A DNA stretch of 64,000 nucleotides from Clostridia bacterium (GCA_017537175.1 JAFYLH010000006.1:1-64000), one strand, 5' to 3'. Numbered from the stretch's first letter, positions 16,682 through 25,454 are shown. Numbers and translations: made by a program. Notes: generated by a model from the sequence alone, not told the origin.

Positions 16682-17647
16682 ATGGATTCTTTTATTTTTG
16701 CAATTAATGCGGTTTTGCCTATCGTTATTACGGTAGGGCTGGGCTATATACTTAAAAAAATCAGATTTATGTCTGCCGATTTTGCAAAGCAGGCAAATAA
16801 GCTTTGTTTCAGAGTTTTTCTGCCCGTGATGCTCTTTCTCAATGTTTATAAGATAGATAATATCGGCAGTATAGAGCCGGGTTATATCATATATACCGTT
16901 GTTGCGGTATTGGTGCTGTTTATTGCCGCTTTTCCCATTGTTACTCTTGTAACGAAGAAAAGAGAATGCAGGGGTGTACTCTGTCAGGCGGCATTCCGTT
17001 CAAACTATGCCCTTATAGGTATTCCACTTGCCGAATCCCTATTCGGAGAGGCGGGAGTAGCGGCGGCATCGGTACTGTCTGCCGTTGTTATAGTGATGTT
17101 CAATATCCTTGCGGTAATATGCCTGTCGGTATACCGTAAGGGAAAGCCAAGTATTAAAAAAATACTGCTTGATATACTAAAAAATCCCCTTATTATAAGT
17201 ATAGCTCTCGGTATAGTTGTACTGCTTATAAGACCTTATACCGATTTCAGAATAAGCGGTATTACACCCATATATAAGGTTTTGGCTAATATATCCTCTC
17301 TTGCAACCCCCATGGCACTTCTGGTATTGGGAGCTCAGTTTGAGTTTTCTACCATCAAGGCTCTTCGCCGTGAGATAATATGGGGTATAGCTATGCGTTG
17401 CCTTATGGTACCCATCCTCGGACTGGGGACGGCATATCTTCTTTTTAAAGGGGAGTTTACAGGGGCGGAATTTGCAGCCCTTACCGCAGTTTTCACCACA
17501 CCTCTTGCGGTGTCAAGCGTTGCTATGGCACAGGAAATGGACGGAGATGTTAAGCTGGCAGGTCAGCTTGTAATATGGACAACGCTGATATCGGCATTGA
17601 CTACATTTGTTGCATCATTTTTGTTGAAGTCTGCAGGAGTATTCTGA
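16682..17647 (+). CDS. AEC family transporter (auxin efflux carrier/malate permease type)
   Basis: 321 residues with about ten hydrophobic spans arranged as two five-helix halves. Family-typical pieces are FIFAINAVLPIVITVGLGYILKK at the N-terminus, FRSNYALIGIPLAESLFG in the fourth span region, and TTPLAVSSVAMAQEM near residue 278. Bacterial AEC proteins are secondary transporters of organic acids such as malate or malonate; the substrate here is unknown. The ribosome site is CGGAGAG. The pnuC gene starts one base after the stop with its ribosome site inside this gene, so they form an operon. Confidence 0.87.
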   Translation: MDSFIFAINAVLPIVITVGLGYILKKIRFMSADFAKQANKLCFRVFLPVMLFLNVYKIDNIGSIEPGYIIYTVVAVLVLFIAAFPIVTLVTKKRECRGVLCQAAFRSNYALIGIPLAESLFGEAGVAAASVLSAVVIVMFNILAVICLSVYRKGKPSIKKILLDILKNPLIISIALGIVVLLIRPYTDFRISGITPIYKVLANISSLATPMALLVLGAQFEFSTIKALRREIIWGIAMRCLMVPILGLGTAYLLFKGEFTGAEFAALTAVFTTPLAVSSVAMAQEMDGDVKLAGQLVIWTTLISALTTFVASFLLKSAGVF

Positions 17648-17648
17648 T

Positions 17649-18320
17649 ATGCACAATCCTTTTAAAAAATTATCAAAATTTGAGTTTTGTCTATGGCTTT
17701 GTTCTATGGTCGTGGTGATACTTTGCTATATTTTTTCACCGCAGAGAGATCTTTTCAGCACAATAGGCTCGCTTATAGGAGTTACCGCCCTTATATTCAC
17801 CGCAAAGGGTGATATATGGGGACAGATACTTATTATAATCTTTGCGGTGTTTTACGGTGTTGTGTCATTTTCGCGGCAGTATTACGGCGAGATGATAACC
17901 TATCTCGGTATGTCCGCACCTATGGCGGTTGTTGCACTGATTGCATGGATTAGACATCCGTCAAAGGAAAACAAGTCCGAGGTGGAGGTGAAGAGACTGA
18001 CACCGAGGAATATAATATTCACCGCTCTCTTTGCCATAGCCGTAACTTTTGCGTTCTATTTTATACTTTCGGCACTCGGTACGGCTCAGATTTATTTAAG
18101 TACTCTTTCTATTGCCACAAGCATTATTGCGGCGACTCTTACATATCTTCGCAGTCCCTTTTATGCCTTGGGCTATGCGGCAAATGACATAGTGCTTATA
18201 GCCCTGTGGGTGCTTGCAGGCAACCTTGCTATGATAATATGCTTTATTGTGTTCCTCATCAACGACCTTTACGGTTTTTATAACTGGCAGAGGATGCAAA
18301 AAAGGCAATCCAAGGCTTGA
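17649..18320 (+). CDS. pnuC: Nicotinamide riboside/mononucleotide transporter
   Basis: 223 residues with about seven membrane spans. The family is recognised by the N-terminal LSKFEFCLWL, GVTALIFTAKGDIWGQ, and the C-terminal GYAANDIVLIALW...FLINDLYGFYNW segment. PnuC proteins move NAD precursors (nicotinamide riboside) by facilitated diffusion with intracellular phosphorylation trapping. Residues at the C-terminus (WQRMQKRQSKA) are basic and cytoplasmic. It is translationally coupled to the AEC gene. I saw no NAD-responsive riboswitch upstream. Confidence 0.85.
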   Translation: MHNPFKKLSKFEFCLWLCSMVVVILCYIFSPQRDLFSTIGSLIGVTALIFTAKGDIWGQILIIIFAVFYGVVSFSRQYYGEMITYLGMSAPMAVVALIAWIRHPSKENKSEVEVKRLTPRNIIFTALFAIAVTFAFYFILSALGTAQIYLSTLSIATSIIAATLTYLRSPFYALGYAANDIVLIALWVLAGNLAMIICFIVFLINDLYGFYNWQRMQKRQSKA

Positions 18321-18364
18321 ATTAAATGCAAAAATGTGATATCATCAACTAAAGGAGAGTCATC

Positions 18365-19147
18365 ATGAACTGGGAAAGCTATCTTTATCCTGAGAACGAA
18401 AAGCCTCTTGACCGTCTGGTAGAGGGCTACAGCAACACCTCCATATTCCGCAAGGTCGCCTTTGTGGGAGACAGTATGTCCTCGGGCGAGTTTGAGACCT
18501 GCGACGAAAACGGACAGCACGGCTGGTACGATATGTACGAGTATTCATGGGGTCAGCATATTGCCCGTCAGAACGGGCTTACAGGCTACAACTTTTCGGC
18601 GGGAGGTATGACCGCCAAGGCATTTATCGAGCGTGAGGGTAACAAGCACGGCTGGTGGGATAAGGAAAAGGCGGCTCAGGCATATATCATAGCCATGGGT
18701 GCAAACGACCTTGTCAGCGCCAAGATGGAGATAGGCTCGGTAGAGGACATCGACCCAAGCGACTGTACAAAGAACAAGCCTACATTTTTGGGATACTATG
18801 CCGCTATGGTGGCACGTTACAAGGAGCTCAGCCCCGATGCCAAGTTCTTCTTTGTGACACTGCCGAAGATCCACCTTGACTGGCATAACGAGATAGCCGA
18901 GGCTCACGCGGCGGCACTCTATTCCCTTGCAGAGTATTACAACAACTGCTATATGGTGGATCTGTATAAATATGCTCCCGTGTTTGATGAGCGTTTTTAC
19001 AGTCATTTTCATATGCACGGACATATGAATCCTATGGGATACCTCCTTGTAGGAAAGATGATCGACTCATATATAGACTATATTATCCGTCACAATCCAA
19101 AGGATTTTGAAAAGATCGGATTTATCAATACAGGCATTAAATGCTGA
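18365..19147 (+). CDS. SGNH/GDSL hydrolase
   Basis: 260 residues. Block I is VGDSMSSGEF near residue 36 (Ser nucleophile), block II has an ADxxAGG-like NFSAGGMTA, block III is AMGANDLV near 115, and the C-terminal HMHGHMNPMGYLL near 220 supplies the His. No signal peptide, so cytoplasmic. It probably cleaves ester groups from a carbohydrate. The ribosome site AAAGGAGAG precedes it, and the beta-lactamase-fold gene follows after 12 bases, suggesting a two-gene hydrolase unit. Confidence 0.82.
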   Translation: MNWESYLYPENEKPLDRLVEGYSNTSIFRKVAFVGDSMSSGEFETCDENGQHGWYDMYEYSWGQHIARQNGLTGYNFSAGGMTAKAFIEREGNKHGWWDKEKAAQAYIIAMGANDLVSAKMEIGSVEDIDPSDCTKNKPTFLGYYAAMVARYKELSPDAKFFFVTLPKIHLDWHNEIAEAHAAALYSLAEYYNNCYMVDLYKYAPVFDERFYSHFHMHGHMNPMGYLLVGKMIDSYIDYIIRHNPKDFEKIGFINTGIKC

Positions 19148-19159
19148 CAGGAGACTGCT

Positions 19160-20305
19160 ATGAAAAGATTAGATAAGAATTTACTTAAAGAAAATATAGA
19201 GAAGAGAATAAACGATGATATCACCTCGGGCAGAGTTGGCGGCTGCTCCTGCGTTGTAGTGCAGGACGGTGAAGTAATGTACGAGGGCTTCTTCGGTAAC
19301 AAGGAGATAGGCATCGACGTTGACGAAAAGACCATATTCCGTCTTGCCTCTATGACCAAGCCTATTACCGCAGTGGCTACCCTTATTTGTGTGGATAGAG
19401 GACTTCTCAGCCTTGACACCAAGGTGTCCGAGTATGTTCCCGGCTTTGCAAATATGAAGATAGGCAAGATGGTTGACGGCAATCTTGAAATTGTCGGTGA
19501 TGCCGAAAAGGAGATCACAGTTCTTCATCTTCTTACACATACCAGCGGTCTTGGCAGCGGTGACGTGGGCAACTACGCCCTTTCAAAGATGAGAAGGGAA
19601 GTAGAGCATTCCTGCCTTAAGGAGGCGGTGGAGCATTATTCACACAGCGCTCTTGACTTTGAGCCCTTTTCGACTCAGTTCTACTCCGCACTTTTCGGCT
19701 TTGATGTGCTTGCAAGACTGGTAGAGATAGTGTCGGGTATGCCCTACAACGAATTTATAGATAAAGAGATCTGTCAGCCCCTCGGTATGTATGAGACCAC
19801 CTTTACCCCCACCGAGGAGCAGAGAGCAAGGGTAACACCTATGCACGATTATACAGGCGGCAAGGCTATTGCCGTTGACTTCCCCTACGGCGGTATGTTT
19901 GAGGGTCTGCCCCTTACCTATTATATGGGCGGTGCCGCACTTTGCAGTAGCCACCGTGATTATATCAAGTTTGCCACAATGCTTTTAAACAAGGGTGAGT
20001 ATAACGGTGTTCGTATCCTGTCTGAAGAGATAGTCGAAAAGATGTCTACACCCCATGTTCCCCACGAGATAATGCCCTACAGCGAAAGATGGGGTCTTGG
20101 TGTGCGTGTTATAGTAAATGACGATTACAAGCGTCTGCCCACAGGCAGCTACGGCTGGAGCGGTGCATACGGAACCCACTTCTGGATTGACCCTGAAAAC
20201 AAGATAATCGGAATCTATCTCAAAAACTCTCGCTTTGACGGAGGCTCGGGCGCCGAGACCGCAGCGCACTTTGAAGAGGACGTAACAAACAGCTTCGCTG
20301 TTTGA
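19160..20305 (+). CDS. Serine hydrolase of the class C beta-lactamase family
   Basis: 381 residues. RLASMTKPITA near residue 70 contains the SxxK nucleophile motif (S-M-T-K); YSALFGFDVL near 178 is at the position of the YxN motif, but with Ala in place of Asn; SGAYGTHFWIDP near 335 corresponds to the HxG/KTG region. No signal peptide is visible, so an intracellular esterase or peptidase (EstB-like) is more likely than an exported beta-lactamase or DD-peptidase. It is coupled to the SGNH gene upstream. Its stop TGA is the first part of an octamer array (20304-20336). Confidence 0.85.
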   Translation: MKRLDKNLLKENIEKRINDDITSGRVGGCSCVVVQDGEVMYEGFFGNKEIGIDVDEKTIFRLASMTKPITAVATLICVDRGLLSLDTKVSEYVPGFANMKIGKMVDGNLEIVGDAEKEITVLHLLTHTSGLGSGDVGNYALSKMRREVEHSCLKEAVEHYSHSALDFEPFSTQFYSALFGFDVLARLVEIVSGMPYNEFIDKEICQPLGMYETTFTPTEEQRARVTPMHDYTGGKAIAVDFPYGGMFEGLPLTYYMGGAALCSSHRDYIKFATMLLNKGEYNGVRILSEEIVEKMSTPHVPHEIMPYSERWGLGVRVIVNDDYKRLPTGSYGWSGAYGTHFWIDPENKIIGIYLKNSRFDGGSGAETAAHFEEDVTNSFAV

Positions 20306-20336
20306 ATGCGGAATGCGGAATGCGGAATGCGGAATT
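20304..20336 (+). repeat. 8-nt tandem array at gene end
   Basis: Four near-perfect GAATGCGG units followed by AATTATGGAG. It starts inside the stop codon of the serine hydrolase gene. Confidence 0.85.
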
Positions 20337-20340
20337 ATGG

Positions 20341-20382
20341 AGGCTTTTGATCCCAAAAGGATCAAAAGCTTCTTTTTTTTTC
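20341..20382 (+). terminator. Rho-independent terminator
   Basis: An 11-bp perfect stem (20343-20353 with 20359-20369) and a long T-run; terminates the SGNH-serine hydrolase unit and isolates the feo operon. Confidence 0.9.
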
Positions 20383-20392
20383 AAAAAAACTC

Positions 20393-20421
20393 TTGACAAA
20401 TTCCTCCTTTTAGGTTACTAT
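20393..20421 (+). promoter_or_regulatory. feo promoter
   Basis: TTGACA 20393-20398, 17-bp spacer, TACTAT 20416-20421. The palindrome at 20431-20448 lies just downstream, where a bound repressor would block initiation. Confidence 0.7.
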
Positions 20422-20430
20422 ATATGCCGT

Positions 20431-20448
20431 AGTTAGCGTATGCTAACT
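20431..20448 (+). promoter_or_regulatory. Palindromic operator 1 of feo operon
   Basis: AGTTAGCGTATGCTAACT, 7-bp inverted arms around GTAT, between the -10 box and the feoA start. The half-site GTTAGC recalls DtxR/IdeR-type metal-repressor boxes; assignment to that family is inference. A second copy is at 20717-20736. Confidence 0.65.
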
Positions 20449-20473
20449 TTCAGAGAATGTATGGAGGATTCCA

Positions 20474-20701
20474 ATGAACACATTAAAGGATGTCAAGGTG
20501 GGCAAGAGCTGTAAGGTTTTAAAGGTCCACGGTGAGGGAGCTCTTCGCCGCCGTATTATGGATATGGGTATTACAAAGGGCGTTGAGATCTATGTGCGCA
20601 AGGTTGCACCCTTAGGTGACCCTTTAGAGCTTTCGGTAAGAGGGTATGAGCTTTCTATCCGTAAATCAGAGGCCGAAAAAATAGAAGTATCGGCAGAATA
20701 A
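20474..20701 (+). CDS. feoA: Ferrous iron transport protein A
   Basis: 75 residues, the usual FeoA size, forming an SH3-like beta-barrel. Typical elements are the N-terminal TLKDVKVGKSCKV, RRRIMDMGIT at residues about 25-34 and DPLELSVRGYELSIRKSEAEKI at the end. FeoA helps the FeoB ferrous-iron channel at the membrane. Strong ribosome site GGAGG. It is the first gene of the feo operon and lies directly behind an operator-like palindrome. Confidence 0.93.
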   Translation: MNTLKDVKVGKSCKVLKVHGEGALRRRIMDMGITKGVEIYVRKVAPLGDPLELSVRGYELSIRKSEAEKIEVSAE

Positions 20702-20716
20702 TTTTATTTTATCATC

Positions 20717-20736
20717 AAGTTAGCCTGCGCTAACTT
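20717..20736 (+). promoter_or_regulatory. Palindromic operator 2, between feoA and feoB
   Basis: AAGTTAGCCTGCGCTAACTT, perfect 8-bp arms, matching the half-sites of the palindrome at 20431-20448. It lies 15 bases before the feoB start, next to its ribosome site. Confidence 0.65.
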
Positions 20737-20750
20737 AAAGGAGAAATACA

Positions 20751-22871
20751 ATGGCAGAAATAAAGATAGCTCTGGCGGGCAACCCCAACAGCGGTAAGAC
20801 TACCCTGTTCAATGCTCTTACGGGCTCAAATCAGTTCGTTGGAAACTGGCCGGGTGTTACGGTGGAAAAAAAGGAAGGCAGACTGAAAAAGTCTGACGGT
20901 GTTACCGTGGTCGATCTTCCCGGTATATACTCTCTTTCTCCCTATACTCCCGAGGAGATAGTGGCAAGAAGCTTTCTTGTGGGCGAGCGTCCCGATGTTA
21001 TACTCAATATAGTTGACGGTACCAATCTTGAAAGAAATCTGTACCTTACCACTCAGCTTATAGAGCTGGGTATTCCCGTTGTTATAGCCATCAATATGAT
21101 GGATGTGGTCAATAAAGCAGGTGATAAGATAGACATAGAGCGTCTGTCAAAGGAGCTTGGCTGTAAGATAGTAGAGATATCGGCCCTTAAGGAAACCGGT
21201 ATCGCAGAGGCGGCGGATGTGGCTATTGCCGCTGCAAGCGAGGGAGCTACGGGATATCAGCCCTTTTTCAGCGGTATCGTAGAGCATGCCCTTGCTCATA
21301 TCGAGGAGGCGGCAGTTCACGAAAGACCTCAGGCTCAGCAGAGATGGTATTCGCTTAAGATCTTTGAAAGAGACCAAAAGGTCCTTGAGGAGCTTAAGCT
21401 TGACAAGAAAATACTTGATCATATAGAGGCGGATATCACAGCCGTTGAAAAAAATCTTGATGATGATGCAGAGAGCATCATCATTAACGAAAGATATTTG
21501 TATGTTGAGAGCGTTCTCAGTCGCTGTTATACCAGAAAAAACAAGGGTAAGCTTTCTGTATCCGACCGTATAGACCGTATCCTTACAAACCGTATACTTG
21601 CTCTGCCCATCTTTGCGGTTATAATGTTCCTTGTGTATTACATATCTGTTTCTACAGTAGGCTCCTGGGCTACCGCGTGGGTAGGCGAGGGTATATTCGG
21701 TGATGGAAATTGGAATTTCTTCGGTCTTAGCTTACCCGGTATACCTCAGCTGATAACCAATGCTCTCCCGGGCAACTGTCCCCCATGGCTTTCAAGCCTT
21801 ATTCTTAACGGTATAGTTGCGGGTGTGGGCGGAGTACTGAGCTTTGTGCCCCAGATACTGGTGCTGTTTTTGATGCTTTCCTTCCTTGAGGCCTGCGGTT
21901 ATATGTCACGTATAGCCTTTCTTATGGATAAGATATTCCGTAAGTTCGGTCTTTCGGGTAAATCATTTATCCCGATCCTTGTAGGCACAGGCTGCGGTGT
22001 TCCCGGCATTATGGCATCCCGTACCATTGAGAACGAAAAGGATCGCCGTATGACGGTCATTACCACCACATTTATACCCTGCAGTGCAAAGCTGCCTATA
22101 ATCGCAATGATCGCAGCCAATGTTTTCGGCGGTGCGTGGTGGGTAGCACCCAGTGCGTATTTTGCAGGAATTGCGGCAATCGTTGTGTCGGGTATTATGC
22201 TTAAAAAAACCAAGCTCTTTGCCAGCGAGACCACTCCCTTTGTTATGGAGCTTCCCGCATACCATATGCCTACCTTTGGCAATGTTATGAGAGCTACCTG
22301 GGAACGCGGCTGGTCATTTATAAAGAAGGCGGGAACAGTAATTTTGCTTTCTACCATCGTTATCTGGACACTTTCACGCTTTGGCGTGACAGCAAACGGA
22401 TTCGGCTTTGATGTTGATATGGCTGATAAGGCTCTGGAAAACAGCATTTTGGGAATGATAGGCAAGGGTGTTGCATGGATATTTGCTCCTCTTGGCTTCG
22501 GTGATCTCGAAACCGTTGTGGCAACCCTTATGGGTCTTATGGCAAAGGAAGAGGTAGTAGCTGTACTTGATGTGCTTGGGTACGAAGGCTTTACCAATAA
22601 CCATCTTGCAGGTTATTCGTTCCTTATATTCAATCTTCTTTGTGCCCCCTGCTTTGCGGCTATGGGAGCTATTGCCCGTGAGATGAACAGCGCAAAATGG
22701 ACTGCATTTGCCATAGGCTATCAGTGTGCCTTTGCTTATACGATATCTCTTATAATATATCAGATAGGTCTGGCAGCTACAGGAGCTATGAATATTCCCG
22801 GCTTTATAGCAGCCCTTGCGGTTATGGCATTTATGCTCGTTATGATATTCAGAAAAGGTAAAAAAATATGA
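20751..22871 (+). CDS. feoB: Ferrous iron transport protein B
   Basis: 706 residues, the usual length. The N-terminal G-protein domain shows G1 GNPNSGKTT (residues 10-18), the switch segment GVTVEKKEG, G3 DLPG and G4 NMMD, followed by a helical GDI-like linker (about 170-270) and a polytopic membrane domain. The gate motifs GTGCGVPG and CxAxLP-like CSAKLPI are present, as is the LMAKEEVV region. It imports Fe2+ across the cytoplasmic membrane with GTP hydrolysis. The next gene overlaps its stop (ATGA), completing a feoA-feoB-Cys-rich protein operon probably repressed by iron. Confidence 0.97.
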   Translation: MAEIKIALAGNPNSGKTTLFNALTGSNQFVGNWPGVTVEKKEGRLKKSDGVTVVDLPGIYSLSPYTPEEIVARSFLVGERPDVILNIVDGTNLERNLYLTTQLIELGIPVVIAINMMDVVNKAGDKIDIERLSKELGCKIVEISALKETGIAEAADVAIAAASEGATGYQPFFSGIVEHALAHIEEAAVHERPQAQQRWYSLKIFERDQKVLEELKLDKKILDHIEADITAVEKNLDDDAESIIINERYLYVESVLSRCYTRKNKGKLSVSDRIDRILTNRILALPIFAVIMFLVYYISVSTVGSWATAWVGEGIFGDGNWNFFGLSLPGIPQLITNALPGNCPPWLSSLILNGIVAGVGGVLSFVPQILVLFLMLSFLEACGYMSRIAFLMDKIFRKFGLSGKSFIPILVGTGCGVPGIMASRTIENEKDRRMTVITTTFIPCSAKLPIIAMIAANVFGGAWWVAPSAYFAGIAAIVVSGIMLKKTKLFASETTPFVMELPAYHMPTFGNVMRATWERGWSFIKKAGTVILLSTIVIWTLSRFGVTANGFGFDVDMADKALENSILGMIGKGVAWIFAPLGFGDLETVVATLMGLMAKEEVVAVLDVLGYEGFTNNHLAGYSFLIFNLLCAPCFAAMGAIAREMNSAKWTAFAIGYQCAFAYTISLIIYQIGLAATGAMNIPGFIAALAVMAFMLVMIFRKGKKI

Positions 22872-23035
22872 ACTGGATAATTGAAAATTTAGCAAATATA
22901 GGCATCATTTCGGCTCTTGTGCTGATGGTGGCACTTATTGTTGTAAAACTGATAAAAGACAAAAAAAGCGGCAAGGGCGGCTGCGGCTGCGGATGCGGTG
23001 AGTGCGCTATGAAGGAGTTTTGTCACAAGAAATAG
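22868..23035 (+). CDS. FeoB-associated Cys-rich membrane protein
   Basis: 55 residues: MNWIIENLANIGI, one membrane helix (about 8-30), a Lys-rich stretch, then a cysteine-rich tail GGCGCGCGECAMKEFCHKK. This is the architecture of the FeoB-associated Cys-rich membrane protein family (PF12669-like), proposed to take part in iron handling next to FeoB. The ATG overlaps the feoB stop in the ATGA arrangement, so translation is coupled. The five closely spaced cysteines suggest metal or redox chemistry; the exact role is not established. Confidence 0.88.
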   Translation: MNWIIENLANIGIISALVLMVALIVVKLIKDKKSGKGGCGCGCGECAMKEFCHKK

Positions 23036-23045
23036 TCTATATCGG

Positions 23046-23074
23046 TTGACAGTATCCCGATTTTGTGGTATCAT
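23046..23074 (+). promoter_or_regulatory. Promoter
   Basis: TTGACA 23046-23051, 17-bp spacer, TATCAT 23069-23074. It shows that the gene starting at 23115 is separate from the feo operon. Confidence 0.65.
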
Positions 23075-23114
23075 ATATGTCGATAGAAAATTATTACAGA
23101 AAGGGAGATATAGT

Positions 23115-23432
23115 ATGAGAGATGCAGCGGCAACCGTAAACGGCGAGTACCTTATGTACTGCGACAAGCCCTTTGTACGCGAAAACAACACGATCTGCTA
23201 TGGCGACATGACAGACGATTATGTATTATTTATGTTTATACTGACCAACAAGACCGTTGAGGGCGCAGGCGGCAAAAAGGTGGAGATCCCCGACCAGATT
23301 TTGGTTCAGATCCTTTCCACCGATATGTCCAAGAAGCCCAGCGACCGTGTGGCAAAGCAGTTTAACAAAAGCGGACTTTATGAGGCTATGGATATAGGCC
23401 TTATATGGCTTGATAAGCTTAATAAAAAATAA
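23115..23432 (+). CDS. Conserved-looking small cytosolic protein, unknown
   Basis: 105 residues from the ATG at 23115, which has AGGGAGA upstream; an earlier in-frame ATG (23046) lies inside the promoter and is rejected. The sequence begins MRDAAATVNGEYLMYCDKPF and reads as a soluble alpha/beta protein with no signal peptide, membrane span or catalytic motif that I recognise. Conserved-looking stretches are CDKPFVRENNTICYGD and IPDQILVQILSTD. It has its own promoter and terminator. Confidence 0.7.
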   Translation: MRDAAATVNGEYLMYCDKPFVRENNTICYGDMTDDYVLFMFILTNKTVEGAGGKKVEIPDQILVQILSTDMSKKPSDRVAKQFNKSGLYEAMDIGLIWLDKLNKK

Positions 23433-23441
23433 CATCTTAAC

Positions 23442-23466
23442 AAAAAGGGCGTTTTTGCCCTTTTTG
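23442..23466 (+). terminator. Rho-independent terminator
   Basis: AAAAAGGGC pairs with GCCCTTTTT (9 bp) and ends in T. Confidence 0.85.
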
Positions 23467-23485
23467 GCGTTATGGAGGTATAAAT

Positions 23486-24706
23486 ATGACAATCAGAAGA
23501 TCTGCAAACAATAAAAAGGTTATTATCGCGGCTACAGCACTGCTGCTTGCGGCGGCTATGACACTTCCCCTTGCTTCCTGTAAAAAGAAGGCCACCACGG
23601 ATGGAGAGGAAAGCGGAGCAAATTCCTTTGATGCGGTGACAACAGAGCTTGTGGTCGAAACCGCAGAGCCCGAGGTAGAATATCCCGAGCCCTCTTATGC
23701 CCATGGCTCTGCCTTCAGCTTTGTTAAAAAGTCAATGGGTACAAGACCCCAATATATCAATCCCCTGACAGGTAACGCTTCCCAGACAGACCTGACCAAC
23801 ACCAGACCCGTTGCCATAATGATCAACAATATTTCTCAGGCTATGCCTCAGATAGGCATATCGGGTGCAGATGTGCTCTACGAATGTCTTGCAGAGGGCG
23901 GTATCACCCGACTTCTTATGGTAACCAGAGATTATGCGTCTCTTGGAACCATAGGCTCGGTAAGAAGCTCAAGAGAGTATTATATCGATTTTGCAATGAA
24001 TCACGATGCCATATATGTTCACGCAGGCGGAAGTGATGAGGCGTACTCACAGATCCTCAGGAGAGAGATCGACCACCTTGACGGTGTAAGAGCGGATGCC
24101 CGTACAGGCAGAAATGTCAGCGGTACGGTTTTCTACCGCGATCCCGACAGACTTAAGACTATGTCCTATGAGCATACTCTGGTTACTACAGGTGAGCGCA
24201 TTGCCAACGGTGTTGCGGAAATGGGCTATACCACCACTGTAAGTGCAGGCTTTAACGAGCCTATCAAGCCTATAGACTGGGGCTGGGGTGTTTCGCTTAA
24301 CGGTGAAAACGCAACCCATATAAAGGTCCCCTACCGTTCAAATACAGTATCCGAGTATGAATATGATGCCGCAACAGGCAGATATCTGAGATATCAGTAT
24401 AACCATCAGCCTCATATAGACGGCACTACCGATGAACAGCTTGCTTTTGAAAATATAATCATCCTCAAGCTGGATCACCGTAATACCGGTGACTCCTACG
24501 GACATCTTGCGGTAAGCACCGTAGGTGACGGCGAGGGCTGGTATATCACGGGCGGTAAGCGTATACCCATCAGATGGTCAAAGGTATCCCAGAGCGATGC
24601 AATGACCATAAGCGATATGGAGGGCAACCCCATTATCGTAAATCAGGGTAAGACCGTGATAAATATAGCAGACAGCGGAGTATATTCCTCCGTAACCTTT
24701 AACTGA
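23486..24706 (+). CDS. DUF3048 (YerB-type) lipoprotein
   Basis: 406 residues. The N-terminus has basic residues, a hydrophobic stretch and the lipobox LASC, giving a lipoprotein with mature Cys at about residue 32, followed by an acidic linker. The rest matches the DUF3048 family: NPLTGNASQTDLTNTRPVAI, PQIGISGADVLYECLAEGGITR and IGSVRSSREYYIDFAMNHDA are its hallmark segments, then the C-terminal DUF3048_C beta domain with GWGVSLNGENATHIKV. The family is outer-surface and linked to the cell envelope; its chemical role is not known. It has GGAGG upstream and its own terminator. Confidence 0.88.
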   Translation: MTIRRSANNKKVIIAATALLLAAAMTLPLASCKKKATTDGEESGANSFDAVTTELVVETAEPEVEYPEPSYAHGSAFSFVKKSMGTRPQYINPLTGNASQTDLTNTRPVAIMINNISQAMPQIGISGADVLYECLAEGGITRLLMVTRDYASLGTIGSVRSSREYYIDFAMNHDAIYVHAGGSDEAYSQILRREIDHLDGVRADARTGRNVSGTVFYRDPDRLKTMSYEHTLVTTGERIANGVAEMGYTTTVSAGFNEPIKPIDWGWGVSLNGENATHIKVPYRSNTVSEYEYDAATGRYLRYQYNHQPHIDGTTDEQLAFENIIILKLDHRNTGDSYGHLAVSTVGDGEGWYITGGKRIPIRWSKVSQSDAMTISDMEGNPIIVNQGKTVINIADSGVYSSVTFN

Positions 24707-24728
24707 TATAGTAATATTACATATTAAA

Positions 24729-24767
24729 ACCGTCCCAAAGACTCAAAAATTTGGGACGGTATTTCTT
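24729..24767 (+). terminator. Rho-independent terminator
   Basis: ACCGTCCCAAA (24729-24739) pairs with TTTGGGACGGT (24750-24760), then a T-rich tail. Confidence 0.85.
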
Positions 24768-24821
24768 ATCCTTGTAATAATTGTGTGGTAATATCTCTTT
24801 ATCATTATTAAAGGAGTTATT

Positions 24822-25370
24822 ATGCAGATCTTATCTTATATATTCAGTCCTGCGGGTATACTCAGCTATGCGGGTCTTGCCGCAATGCTTATTGCCTCTC
24901 TTGTCAAGGGCAAAAATATGAAAACTATATTGCTCTTGGTATTTACGGGCAGTATGCTTGTTGCTACAAGCTATCTTATCACACCGGATGGAATCAACGG
25001 TGCAATATCCTGCTATATCGGAGCGGCACAGACCATTATCAACTATTTCTTTGACAGAAAGAAAAAGCCTCTGCCCAAGTGGCTGATAGCAACATATGCG
25101 ATAGCATTTGTGGTACTTAATCTTATTCCAAGCTTTATTACAGGCTTCAACTGGCTTTGCCTGCTTGCAATTGCAGCGTCCTTGACCTTTATTCTTTGTA
25201 TCGGGCAGAAGGTGGGCTCCAAGTATCGCTTCTGGACCCTGGTCAATATGTGTCTTTGGTGCCTTTATGATGTGCTTTCAGGCTCATTCAGTGTTCTTTT
25301 TACCCACGGAATACAGCTTGTGTTTGCAGTCATCGGAATGCTTATATACGACAGAAACAATAAAAAATAA
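24822..25370 (+). CDS. YgjV-like membrane protein
   Basis: 182 residues with about six membrane spans. The pattern of six short helices with SPAGILSYAG near the start, SCYIGAAQTIINYFFDRKKK in the middle and FWTLVNMCLWCLYDVLSGSFS near the end matches the YgjV inner-membrane family, whose function is unknown. AAAGGAG precedes the ATG. A stand-alone gene between two terminators. Confidence 0.75.
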   Translation: MQILSYIFSPAGILSYAGLAAMLIASLVKGKNMKTILLLVFTGSMLVATSYLITPDGINGAISCYIGAAQTIINYFFDRKKKPLPKWLIATYAIAFVVLNLIPSFITGFNWLCLLAIAASLTFILCIGQKVGSKYRFWTLVNMCLWCLYDVLSGSFSVLFTHGIQLVFAVIGMLIYDRNNKK

Positions 25371-25372
25371 CA

Positions 25373-25402
25373 AAAACCGTCTTTTCAGACGGTTTTCTTT
25401 TG
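25373..25402 (+). terminator. Rho-independent terminator
   Basis: AAAACCGTCT pairs with AGACGGTTTT around TTTC; T-rich tail. Confidence 0.88.
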
Positions 25403-25425
25403 ATTTATTATATTGATTTCTATGA

Positions 25426-25451
25426 AGCTTTTCGTTTTATAACGAAAAGCT
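25426..25451. terminator. Hairpin between convergent genes
   Basis: An 11-bp perfect stem (25426-25436 with 25441-25451), loop TTAT, downstream of the minus-strand SLH gene. The T-run on the minus strand is weak. Confidence 0.45.
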
Positions 25452-25454
25452 ACC

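Noticed and set aside
17620..17660. An NAD-sensing riboswitch before pnuC
   Set aside because: pnuC starts one base after the AEC gene; there is no leader.
19160..20305. An antibiotic-resistance beta-lactamase
   Set aside because: No signal peptide, and the YxN motif position has Ala instead of Asn; an intracellular esterase-type hydrolase fits better.
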